Made by a program: the position numbers and the translations under genes
The notes under the pieces: model-generated
The model's input: the letters and a program-made list of their open reading frames with translations, nothing else
The model's database searches: none
Told to the model about the DNA's origin: nothing
Part shown: in pieces, positions 1-7,215 of the stretch
Position numbering within the stretch: position 1 is the stretch's first letter
How the letters are laid out: the number at the start of each line of letters is the position of its first letter
NCBI GenBank assembly: GCA_964547905.1
Contig: CAZJPN010000043.1
Span: forward strand, 1 to 12,765
Length of the DNA: 12,765 bases
DNA from: JAJYLM01 sp964547905
GTDB taxonomy: Bacteria > JAMCPX01
Direction of reading: 5' to 3'

Positions 1-545
1 TAATCGAACAGCCCGAAGGCGATACGTTCCTGTCCCTGAGAGACAGGACCATGCTTGAACTGTTTTATGCAAGCGGCTTGCGCGTGTCGGAGCTTGTAGG
101 ACTGGATATTGAAAATATTGATATTAATATAGGCTATGTACGAGTTATCGGAAAGGGAAGAAAAGAGCGTGTTGTTCCTGTTCATAAAAAGGCTGTTGAA
201 ACTATAGAGCATTATCTTAAAGAAAGAGCGGTTTTTTTACAGGGCAGAGCTGAGACAGGTGCCTTGTTTGTCAACAAGTACGGAAACCGGATCACGCGAA
301 GGGCTGTTGGAATGATTGTAAGAAAGTATATGTTGAAATCTGGCATCAACAAACACATAAGCCCGCATTCTCTACGACATACATTTGCAACACATCTGCT
401 TGATGCAGGTGCAGATTTAAGGTTTATACAGGAACTGCTGGGTCATTCGAGCATCTCGACAACGCAGGTTTACACGCACACAAGTATGGACAGGCTCATG
501 AAGGTTTATGATGATGCGCATCCGAGGGCACACAAGGGGAAGTAG
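1..545 (+). CDS. xerC: Tyrosine recombinase XerC-type, C-terminal catalytic domain (5' end outside window)
   Basis: Site-specific recombinase that, with XerD, resolves chromosome dimers at dif; cytoplasmic, DNA-bound. The frame is open from base 3 to the TAG at 543-545, so the gene enters from the left and the ATG at 51 is internal. Counting from that ATG, the full tyrosine-recombinase catalytic set is visible: Arg11 (SGLRVSEL), the beta-hairpin Lys35 (GKGRKER), His106-x-x-Arg109 (HSLRHTFATH), His132 (LLGHSS) and nucleophile Tyr141 (QVYTH). Only the N-terminal core-binding domain is missing, because of the window edge. XerC rather than XerD is chosen mainly from context: xerC-hslV-hslU is also the order of codV-clpQ-clpY in Bacillus. 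The family assignment is certain; the XerC/XerD choice is inference. Confidence 0.88.
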   Translation, partial: IEQPEGDTFLSLRDRTMLELFYASGLRVSELVGLDIENIDINIGYVRVIGKGRKERVVPVHKKAVETIEHYLKERAVFLQGRAETGALFVNKYGNRITRRAVGMIVRKYMLKSGINKHISPHSLRHTFATHLLDAGADLRFIQELLGHSSISTTQVYTHTSMDRLMKVYDDAHPRAHKGK

Positions 546-575
546 CGAGGATAGAGGAAACACAGGGGGAAGTAG
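531..575 (+). repeat. Imperfect 15-bp direct repeat duplicating the xerC stop region
   Basis: Bases 531-545 (CACAAGGGGAAGTAG) recur at 561-575 with one change (CACAGGGGGAAGTAG). The spacing is exactly 30 bp, so the second copy lies in the xerC frame. The first copy encodes His-Lys-Gly-Lys-stop and the second would encode His-Arg-Gly-Lys-stop. The second halves of the two 30-bp units are purine-rich but no longer alike. This looks like an old local duplication of the gene tail. The purine-rich second unit also carries the hslV ribosome-binding site (AGGAGA, 581-586). Confidence 0.6.
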
Positions 576-590
576 AAAAAAGGAGAGAGT

Positions 591-1118
591 ATGTTTCACG
601 GAACAACAATTATAAGCGTACGGCATAATGGAAAGGTTGTTATGGCTGGAGATGGCCAGGTAACCATGGGCGACACTATCATGAAACACACCGCAAAAAA
701 GGTACGAAGGCTTTATAACGATACAGTGCTCGTTGGTTTTGCAGGTTCGACAGCAGACGCTTTTACCCTTTTCAACAGGTTCGAGGGAAAGTTGGAAGAG
801 TTCAGGGGCAACCTTTTGAAGGCCGCTGTACAGCTTGCCAAAGACTGGAGGACCGATAAAATACTGCGGAGGCTCGAGGCCCTTTTGATTGCAGCGGATA
901 AATCGACATCGCTTTTACTCTCCGGAACAGGGGATGTTATCGAGCCAGATGACAATATTATCGCCATAGGCTCCGGAGGAACCTACGCACTGTCGGCAGC
1001 ACGGGCAATGATAAAGTTTTCCACTCTTGAGGCAAAGGAAATAGCGGAAAACGCAATGAAGATTGCAGCAGAGATTTGTATTTACACAAACAGCAATATT
1101 ACAATAGAAGAACTATAA
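591..1118 (+). CDS. hslV: HslV, proteolytic subunit of the HslUV (ClpQY) protease
   Basis: Threonine peptidase (20S-proteasome beta-like fold) that forms the double-hexamer core of the HslUV ATP-dependent protease in the cytoplasm. The 175-residue length is normal. The protein begins MFHGTTIISVRHNG: a four-residue propeptide would be removed to expose Thr5 as the catalytic N-terminal nucleophile. The supporting residues are present: Asp21 (GDGQV; Asp17 in mature numbering) and Lys37 (AKKVRRLY; Lys33 in mature numbering). The GSGGTYALSAARA segment near residues 126-138 is typical of the family. AGGAGA at 581-586 supports the ATG at 591. The hslU start lies 14 nt downstream, as expected for a co-transcribed pair. 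Confidence 0.96.
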   Translation: MFHGTTIISVRHNGKVVMAGDGQVTMGDTIMKHTAKKVRRLYNDTVLVGFAGSTADAFTLFNRFEGKLEEFRGNLLKAAVQLAKDWRTDKILRRLEALLIAADKSTSLLLSGTGDVIEPDDNIIAIGSGGTYALSAARAMIKFSTLEAKEIAENAMKIAAEICIYTNSNITIEEL

Positions 1119-1132
1119 AGAGGTAAAACACA

Positions 1133-2551
1133 ATGAGGAAACCGAGAAACGCCGTCGTTCAGGCAGACAAACCCGAACAGATCGAACCGAGCGACACACT
1201 GCTTCCTGTAGCAATAGTTCAGGAGCTTGACCGGTATATTGTCGGTCAGAAAGATGCCAAGAAAATGGTAGCGATTGCACTGCGCAATAGATGGAGAAGA
1301 CAGCATGTGCCCGAAGAGATCAGGGATGAGATAGCTCCCAAGAACATCATTATGATAGGCCCGACCGGTATCGGTAAAACAGAGATAGCCCGAAGGCTTG
1401 CAAAGCTTGCCCAGGCGCCTTTTCTCAAGGTGGAGGCTTCGAAGTACACCGAGGTAGGGTATGTCGGCAGGGACGTGGAATCCATAGTACGGGATATCGT
1501 GGAGATATCCGTAAAAATGGTCAGGGAAGAAGAAGAAGACAAGCTGCTGCCCAAGGCAGAGGAACTCACGGAAGAGAGGCTGCTGGATCTTTTGCTGCCA
1601 ATCAAGAAAAAGCCCGTCAACAACAAACCCCCGGAAACAGAACAAAAGATGCTTGAAATCGTCGAGGACACCAAGAGCACCAGGGAAAAGTTCAGGGCCA
1701 TGCTCAGGGACGGCAAGTTCGATAACCGGTATGTTGAGATGGACATACAGTACATGCCGATGCCGGTCATAGAAGTTTTCTCCGGCATGGGCAGCGATGA
1801 GATGGAGTTCAACTTACGGGAGATGTTCGAGACCATGCTGCCGAAAAAAACAAAGAAAAAGAAGATAAAGATCATGGAGGCGCGGGAGATCATCATCCAG
1901 CAGGAGCTGGAAAAGCTTGTCGATATGGATAAGGTCGTACGGACAGCCATAAAAAAGGTTGAGGAATCCGGGATCGTCTTTATAGACGAAATAGACAAGA
2001 TAGCAAGTAAGGAATCGGGTTATGGCCCGGATGTGTCGAGAGAGGGGGTCCAGAGGGACCTGCTGCCCTTGATAGAAGGTACGACCGTCATGACAAAGTA
2101 CGGCATAGTAAGGACGGACCACATGCTGTTTATAGCGGCAGGTGCTTTCCATGTCAGCAAGCCGTCGGACCTTATCCCGGAACTTCAGGGGAGGTTCCCG
2201 ATCCGGGTAGAACTTGAGCCTTTGACAAAAGAGGACTTCGTCAGAATATTGACGGAGCCGGACAATGCACTGACAAAGCAGTACATAGAGATGATGAAGA
2301 CGGAAAACGTGGAACTCGTTTATACAAAAGACGCGATAGAAAAGATAGCAGAGATAGCAAGCATCAGCAACGACAGGATGGAAAACATCGGGGCAAGAAG
2401 GTTGCACACGGTCATGGAAAGACTGCTTGAAGATATATCCTTTGACACATCGAAATATAAAAGCAGCACCTTTACGATAGATGAAAAGTACGTTGGAGAC
2501 AAACTCAATCCGATCCTGAAAAACGAGGATCTGAGCAAGTATATACTATAA
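1133..2551 (+). CDS. hslU: HslU, ATPase/unfoldase subunit of the HslUV protease
   Basis: AAA+ unfoldase that threads substrates into HslV. In order: N-terminal segment, Walker A GPTGIGKT (76-83), pore loop GYVG (109-112), charged I-domain (about 113-245), Walker B IVFIDEID (281-288), sensor-1 region FIAAGAF (333-339), Arg354 in ELQGRFP as the likely arginine finger, sensor-2 GARRLH (420-425), and a C-terminal tail ending EDLSKYIL that in the family docks into HslV. Length is 472 aa against about 443 in E. coli. About 20 residues of the excess form a polar N-terminal extension before the conserved IVQELDRYIVGQ. No internal Met offers a shorter start, and AAGAGGT (1118-1124) sits correctly for the ATG at 1133, so the extension appears real. 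Confidence 0.96.
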   Translation: MRKPRNAVVQADKPEQIEPSDTLLPVAIVQELDRYIVGQKDAKKMVAIALRNRWRRQHVPEEIRDEIAPKNIIMIGPTGIGKTEIARRLAKLAQAPFLKVEASKYTEVGYVGRDVESIVRDIVEISVKMVREEEEDKLLPKAEELTEERLLDLLLPIKKKPVNNKPPETEQKMLEIVEDTKSTREKFRAMLRDGKFDNRYVEMDIQYMPMPVIEVFSGMGSDEMEFNLREMFETMLPKKTKKKKIKIMEAREIIIQQELEKLVDMDKVVRTAIKKVEESGIVFIDEIDKIASKESGYGPDVSREGVQRDLLPLIEGTTVMTKYGIVRTDHMLFIAAGAFHVSKPSDLIPELQGRFPIRVELEPLTKEDFVRILTEPDNALTKQYIEMMKTENVELVYTKDAIEKIAEIASISNDRMENIGARRLHTVMERLLEDISFDTSKYKSSTFTIDEKYVGDKLNPILKNEDLSKYIL

Positions 2552-2553
2552 AA

Positions 2554-3420
2554 ATGGAGCAAAACATATACAAGGCATCTGTTCTTATAGAGGCACTGCC
2601 GTATATAAAGAGCTTTTACGGCAAGACCTTTGTGTTTAAATTCGGCGGCCATGCAATGCTGGATGAAGAGCTGAAGAATAATTTTGCACGGGACATCATC
2701 CTGATGTGGTACATAGGCCTGAAACCCGTGGTTGTGCACGGCGGAGGCCCCCAGATAGACGACCTGTTGAAACAGCTCGGCAAGGAAAGCAAGTTCATCG
2801 ACGGGCTGCGGGTAACCGACGAAAAAACCATGGATGTCGTAGAGATGGTCCTTGTAGGAAAGATCAACAAAGAGATAGTCGGCCTGATCAACCATCTCGG
2901 AGGCAAGGCCGTGGGCATAAGCGGAAAAGACGGTAAACTTTTGATAGCCAAAATGGTAGAGATGAAGAACATGGAGAGCGGTGACATGCTCGATATGGGC
3001 AGGACCGGGGATATCGTCAGCGCCGATACCAAGATCATAAGGACACTGGAGCTGAACCACTTTATACCGGTCATAGCGCCGGTCGCCGTGGGCGAAGACG
3101 GCCGGGCGTTTAATGTAAATGCCGATGTTGCGGCCGCAACAATCGCATCATCCCTGAAGGCTGAAAAACTTATTATGCTCACGGATGTCGACGGTGTGCT
3201 TGATAATAACGGCAAATTATTGCCGGACATAAAATCCAAAGACGTTGAAGGACTTATAAGTTCCGGGGTGATAAAAGGCGGCATGATCCCGAAGGTGAGG
3301 TATGCTGTAGAAGCAATCAAGCATGGCGTAAAGAAATGCCATATCATCGATGGAAGGATCCCCCATGCTGTACTGCTGGAGATATTCACGCCTGAGGGTG
3401 TAGGGACGGAGATAATCTAA
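2554..3420 (+). CDS. argB: Acetylglutamate kinase (N-acetyl-L-glutamate 5-phosphotransferase)
   Basis: Second step of arginine synthesis: ATP-dependent phosphorylation of N-acetylglutamate; cytoplasmic amino-acid-kinase fold. Visible motifs: phosphate-binding Lys29 with GG31-32 (FKFGGHAM), HGGGPQI (62-68), FIDGLRVTDE (81-90), VNADVAAATIA (188-198), LTDVDGVL (209-216) and KGGMIPK (241-247). At 288 aa it is longer than the arginine-insensitive E. coli enzyme. It has the N-terminal helix (YKASVLIEALPYIKSFYGKT) and the C-terminal E-x-F-T-x-x-G-x-GT pattern (276-285) of arginine-inhibited hexameric kinases, so feedback inhibition by arginine is inferred. The ATG lies 2 nt after the hslU stop with no good Shine-Dalgarno nearby, so translation probably depends on ribosomes finishing hslU. 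Confidence 0.95.
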   Translation: MEQNIYKASVLIEALPYIKSFYGKTFVFKFGGHAMLDEELKNNFARDIILMWYIGLKPVVVHGGGPQIDDLLKQLGKESKFIDGLRVTDEKTMDVVEMVLVGKINKEIVGLINHLGGKAVGISGKDGKLLIAKMVEMKNMESGDMLDMGRTGDIVSADTKIIRTLELNHFIPVIAPVAVGEDGRAFNVNADVAAATIASSLKAEKLIMLTDVDGVLDNNGKLLPDIKSKDVEGLISSGVIKGGMIPKVRYAVEAIKHGVKKCHIIDGRIPHAVLLEIFTPEGVGTEII

Positions 3421-3652
3421 TAGAAAGAAATTCAAAACTCAAAATTAAATATTCAAGATTAAGAATAGAGATAAAATTCAAAACTTAAAATGCAAAACTC
3501 AATATTACATAGTAAGAATGGGAGAGCATTCAAAAGGAAAGCTTGAACCCGCTGCGTCCCCCTTAACGGAGGGAAAACACGGGGAAGCCCCCCTGACAAG
3601 GGGGATAGGGGGTTTGAATTGAATACAGAAACTCAAGATTAAGGGAGAAGAA
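3421..3652 (+). repeat. argB-argD gap: AT-rich short direct repeats and a C/G-tract palindrome (REP-like)
   Basis: This 232-nt gap breaks an otherwise compact operon. The left half (3429-3510) has related AT-rich copies of a unit starting ATTCAAAACT (3430-3447, 3476-3491, with a partial third). An exact 11-bp repeat TCAAGATTAAG occurs at 3453-3463 and 3633-3643, flanking the rest. The centre has two C/G-tract inverted repeats: TCCCCC near 3557-3562 against GGAGGGA near 3567-3573, and a perfect 6-bp stem CCCCCT (3589-3594)/AGGGGG (3599-3604) with loop GACA. A further G-run at 3608-3612 offers alternative pairing. This resembles dispersed REP-type palindromes in intergenic DNA. It could act as an mRNA stability or attenuation element. 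No convincing promoter or gene is seen; the argD ribosome-binding site GGGAG is at 3643-3647. Confidence 0.6.
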
Positions 3653-4870
3653 ATGAAGAAAGATAGTACCATAAATCTTACCGATAATTTTATCATGCAC
3701 ACCTACAAGAGGATACCCCTTGTCATAACCAAGGGCAAAGGCATATACCTGTGGGACAGTAACGGTAAAAAGTATATGGACTTTCTCGGCGCACGGGGAG
3801 CTGCAAACATAGGTTATTCCAATCCGGACGTTATAAAAGCCATTATTAAACAGGCAAAAAAGCTCATTCTTGTAACAAATGATTTTTATACCGCACCGCA
3901 GGCTGAGCTTGCACGGTTGATCGCAAAAAATTCTTTTGCGGATCAGATATTTTTCTGTAACAGCGGTGCAGAGGCAAACGAGGGCGCTCTCAAGCTGTCC
4001 AGACTTTACTCACACAAAAAATACGGCCATGGCAGGTATGTTATCGTAAGTGCAAACAACTCGTTTCACGGCAGGACATACGGAACACTGTCGGCAACGG
4101 GACAAAAGAAATATCAGATCGGTTTTGAGCCTATGTTACCGGGCTTCAGGCATGTGCGCTTCAATGATATCGAGGACATGCATGCGGCATTGGGAAACGA
4201 TGTGTGTGCGGTCATTCTCGAACCTGTTCAGGGTGAAGGCGGCATTTACCCTGCGGCAAAAGAGTATATCGACTTTGTACGGGAGCAGACTCAAAAAAAG
4301 GATATCCTTTTGATCATGGACGAGGTCCAGGTAGGACTCGGCAGGACAGGTAAATTGTTCGCTTACGAAAATTTCGGTATAAAGCCAGATATTGTCACCA
4401 TTGCAAAATCTATTGCAGGCGGTGTACCGATGGGAGCACTGCTTGCGACAAAGGCTGTGTCTGCCTGCTTCGACTATGGAACCCATGGTACAACATTCGG
4501 GGGATCACCCCTTGCTGCAGCAGCGGGTATTGCTTCTATAAATTATATCATAAAACACAAGCTGCCCGGTAATGCCAAAAGGCTTGGAGCTGCTGCGTCA
4601 AAACAATTATCTGCCATGAAGAAAAATTATCCCGATACGATAAAGGATATCAGGGGCATGGGGCTTGCGATCGGTATAGAGCTTTATGATGCGGGTCTTG
4701 CAGCCGTGGTCTTTGACGAATGTCTGAAATCAGGGCTTATCGTCAATGTGACAAACGGAACTATCATAAGGTTCCTGCCGCCGCTCATCATAACAAGGCA
4801 GGAGCTGAAAAAAGGAATAGATATATTCGAAAAAGCTGTTTTAGCAGTCGTGCATGACAGAACGTGCTAA
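3653..4870 (+). CDS. argD: Acetylornithine aminotransferase (class III PLP transaminase)
   Basis: Transfers the amino group from glutamate to N-acetylglutamate-semialdehyde to give N-acetylornithine (fourth arginine step); cytoplasmic, PLP-dependent. At 405 aa it is of normal length. Key features: NSGAEANEGALKLSR (103-117), FHGRTYGTLSATG (138-150), Asp223 in MDEVQVGLGRTG (pairs with the PLP ring nitrogen), Schiff-base Lys252 in IAKSIAGGVPMGA, and the phosphate-contacting GTTFGGSPLA (279-288). The usual VNNLGH segment is replaced by GARGAANIGY (46-55), a variation that leaves the catalytic residues alone. Neighbouring argB and argF make argD far more likely than another class III transaminase, though such enzymes often also serve lysine synthesis. 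Start chosen from GGGAG 5 nt before the ATG. Confidence 0.93.
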   Translation: MKKDSTINLTDNFIMHTYKRIPLVITKGKGIYLWDSNGKKYMDFLGARGAANIGYSNPDVIKAIIKQAKKLILVTNDFYTAPQAELARLIAKNSFADQIFFCNSGAEANEGALKLSRLYSHKKYGHGRYVIVSANNSFHGRTYGTLSATGQKKYQIGFEPMLPGFRHVRFNDIEDMHAALGNDVCAVILEPVQGEGGIYPAAKEYIDFVREQTQKKDILLIMDEVQVGLGRTGKLFAYENFGIKPDIVTIAKSIAGGVPMGALLATKAVSACFDYGTHGTTFGGSPLAAAAGIASINYIIKHKLPGNAKRLGAAASKQLSAMKKNYPDTIKDIRGMGLAIGIELYDAGLAAVVFDECLKSGLIVNVTNGTIIRFLPPLIITRQELKKGIDIFEKAVLAVVHDRTC

Positions 4871-4901
4871 CGGGATAAAATAATAAAAATAAGAGGAAGG
4901 T

Positions 4902-5807
4902 ATGTCAAAACGAGACTTGACCAGTATATTTGACTTAAGCAAAGAAGAGATTGAAGGTCTGATAAAAGAAGCGGTTAGACTGAAAAAGGAAAAAAAGCGC
5001 TCACTCCCGTTACAAGGGAAAACACTCGCCATGATCTTTGAGAAATCCTCGACAAGGACAAGGGTATCGTTTGAAGCGGGGATGTATCAGCTCGGCGGAA
5101 TGGCTCTCTATCTCAATTCCATGGACCTGCACCTCGGCAGGGGTGAGACCATCCAGGACACTGCAAGAACCCTTTCCCGGTATGTCGACTGCATCATGAT
5201 AAGGACATTCGCCCACGACAATGTAACACAGCTCGCAAGCGCGGCATCGGTGCCCGTTATCAACGGGCTTTCCGATCTTTCCCACCCCTGCCAGATACTC
5301 AGCGACCTTCTCACGGTGTATGAAAAAAAGGGTGATTACAAAAAACCGGCCTACGCTTATATCGGCGACGGGAACAATGTTTTAAACTCCTGGATCGAGG
5401 CTGCAGGCATACTCGGCCTCAACCTGAAGATTGCAACACCGGCATCACATAAGCCGTCACAAGCTATCCTGAAAAAATCACTGTCCATGAACCCAGAATC
5501 CATAACATTGTACGACAACCCGGCTGAAGCGGTCCGGGATGCGGATATTGTTTATACAGATGTTTGGGTCAGTATGGGACAGGAGGATTTAAGGATGGAA
5601 AAACTGAAGGATTTTTCAGGATTCCAGATCAACGATGCATTGCTGAAACATGCACGGCACGATGCAATCGTAATGCACTGCCTGCCGGCACACAGGGGTG
5701 AAGAGATAACATCCGGGGTGCTGGACGGCAGGCAGTCGGTTGTGTTTGATCAGGCAGAGAACAGGCTCCACATGCAAAAAGCACTCTTAAAGTTTTTAAT
5801 CAAATAA
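4902..5807 (+). CDS. argF: Ornithine carbamoyltransferase
   Basis: Condenses ornithine with carbamoyl phosphate to give citrulline; a cytoplasmic trimer in the family. Both domains are complete (301 aa). Carbamoyl-phosphate site: SSTRTR (49-54), with Arg101-Thr102 (IMIRTF), and HPCQ (128-131). Ornithine site: Asp220 and the SMG loop in DVWVSMGQE (220-228), and the HCLPAHRG motif (259-266) with the catalytic Cys260. The SMG loop separates it from aspartate carbamoyltransferase, and there is no sign of the acetylornithine-specific variant, although I cannot exclude altered specificity by eye. AGAGGAAGG just before the ATG supports the start. It lies 31 nt after argD. argG and argH do not follow; glmU comes next, so citrulline conversion to arginine is encoded elsewhere. 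Confidence 0.95.
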   Translation: MSKRDLTSIFDLSKEEIEGLIKEAVRLKKEKKRSLPLQGKTLAMIFEKSSTRTRVSFEAGMYQLGGMALYLNSMDLHLGRGETIQDTARTLSRYVDCIMIRTFAHDNVTQLASAASVPVINGLSDLSHPCQILSDLLTVYEKKGDYKKPAYAYIGDGNNVLNSWIEAAGILGLNLKIATPASHKPSQAILKKSLSMNPESITLYDNPAEAVRDADIVYTDVWVSMGQEDLRMEKLKDFSGFQINDALLKHARHDAIVMHCLPAHRGEEITSGVLDGRQSVVFDQAENRLHMQKALLKFLIK

Positions 5808-5823
5808 CAGGGGAGGAATATCC

Positions 5824-7215
5824 ATGGACACAAAACTTTATACCATTATCCTCGCGGCAGGAGAAGGCAAACGGATGAAATCCGATATTCCCAAGGTCTT
5901 TCATCCCATTGGCGGTCTGCCCATGATAGAATACGTCCTGAGAAGGGCAATCGATCTGCCCTCGGACAAGGTTGTTGTGATCGTCGGAATCGGCAAAGAA
6001 ATAATCATGGACTATGTTTCAAAGAGGTATGAAGATGCCATATTTGTCCACCAGAACAAACAGCTTGGCACCGCTGATGCCGTTAAATCAGCGGCACAGG
6101 AGCTCTCTGAACTCGGAGGAGATGTTCTGATACTGAACGGGGATGTGCCGTTAATAAAACACGTGCTTATAAAAGATTTCTATGAATACTACAAGGAATC
6201 CAAGGCATCACTTGGGTTTATAACTTCCACGCTGGATAATCCCGAGGGATACGGCAGGGTAATCAAAAAGGCAGGAAAATATAAGATCGTCGAAGAGAAT
6301 GATGCTGACGAAAAGGTTAAAAAGCTAAAAGAGATCAACGCTGGTATTTATTTGGCTTCCTGCAAGCTGCTTTTTAAAGCACTGGAACGTGTCAAGCCTT
6401 CCGAGGTTACCGGAGAGTACTATCTCACGGATATAATCAACATAATGCAGTCCATGAAAAAAAGGGTGATTAACTACCATACGGATGCTGCGGATCAGGT
6501 GCTTGGCGTAAACAACAGAAAGGCACTCGCCCACTCCGAGAGCATACTGAATCAACGCAAGTTAAACAGGCTTATGGCAAGCGGCGTGACAATCTTCGAT
6601 CCCACCAGTACCTACATCGAACAGGATGTCATTATAGGTAAGGACAGTATCGTGTATCCGAACAGTTTTATCATGAACGGGACAAAGATAGGAAAACGAT
6701 GCATCATCTGGAACGGGACCATTATAAAAGACTCCAAGATTAATGACGGGGTGGAAGTTAAACCATACTCTATCATAGAACAGAGTATCGTTGGTAAGGA
6801 TGCAATAGTCGGTCCCTTTGCAAGGCTCAGACCCGAGACCATCCTCGATGATAATGTTCACATAGGAAACTTCGTTGAAATAAAGAAATCGTCCATTGGA
6901 AAGGGCTCAAAGGTAAACCACCTCTCGTATATCGGCGATGCAACCATTGGCAGCAGGGTCAACGTCGGCGCCGGTACGATTACCTGTAATTATGACGGGT
7001 TCAAAAAAAATCCAACCGTGATTGAAGACGAGGCATTCATCGGGAGCGACACAGCCCTTGTTGCGCCTGTACGCGTTGGCAGGGGAGCCATTATTGGGGC
7101 TGCCTCAGCCATCACAAAGGATGTGCCGCCGGGTGCATTGGGCATAGAGCGTTCCGATCAGAGAAATATAGAAGGGTATGCAATGAAGAGAAAAAGCAAG
7201 CTCGGCAGCAGATAA
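5824..7215 (+). CDS. glmU: Bifunctional GlmU: GlcN-1-P acetyltransferase / GlcNAc-1-P uridylyltransferase
   Basis: Makes UDP-N-acetylglucosamine, the precursor of peptidoglycan and lipid A, in two steps by one cytoplasmic trimer. The N-terminal uridylyltransferase half (about 1-230) has LAAGEGKRMKSDIPKV (10-25; Lys24 is catalytic; the usual GTRM is GKRM here), QLGTADAV (80-87) and metal-binding Asp107 (LNGDVPLI), ending with GVNNR (228-232). After a linker helix, the C-terminal left-handed beta-helix shows many hexapeptide I-G-x-x-x-x turns, RLRP (334-337) and the acetyltransferase base His366 (NHLSYIGDA), followed by VNVGAGTITCNYDG (379-392). 463 aa is full length. A strong GGGGAGG (5810-5816) precedes the ATG. 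Its TAA overlaps the glmS ATG by one base. Confidence 0.96.
   Translation: MDTKLYTIILAAGEGKRMKSDIPKVFHPIGGLPMIEYVLRRAIDLPSDKVVVIVGIGKEIIMDYVSKRYEDAIFVHQNKQLGTADAVKSAAQELSELGGDVLILNGDVPLIKHVLIKDFYEYYKESKASLGFITSTLDNPEGYGRVIKKAGKYKIVEENDADEKVKKLKEINAGIYLASCKLLFKALERVKPSEVTGEYYLTDIINIMQSMKKRVINYHTDAADQVLGVNNRKALAHSESILNQRKLNRLMASGVTIFDPTSTYIEQDVIIGKDSIVYPNSFIMNGTKIGKRCIIWNGTIIKDSKINDGVEVKPYSIIEQSIVGKDAIVGPFARLRPETILDDNVHIGNFVEIKKSSIGKGSKVNHLSYIGDATIGSRVNVGAGTITCNYDGFKKNPTVIEDEAFIGSDTALVAPVRVGRGAIIGAASAITKDVPPGALGIERSDQRNIEGYAMKRKSKLGSR

Noticed and set aside
1844..1865. A-rich run (A7 followed by more A/G) in hslU as a possible slippage or frameshift site
   Set aside because: It encodes the lysine-rich PKKTKKKKIKI stretch at the end of the I-domain, which is conserved in HslU (E. 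coli has a similar Lys run), and the frame is intact.
3505..3702. Open frame on the - strand in the argB-argD gap (65 codons)
   Set aside because: Its middle is simply a translation of the C/G-tract palindromes, it overlaps the argD start and it resembles no protein family.
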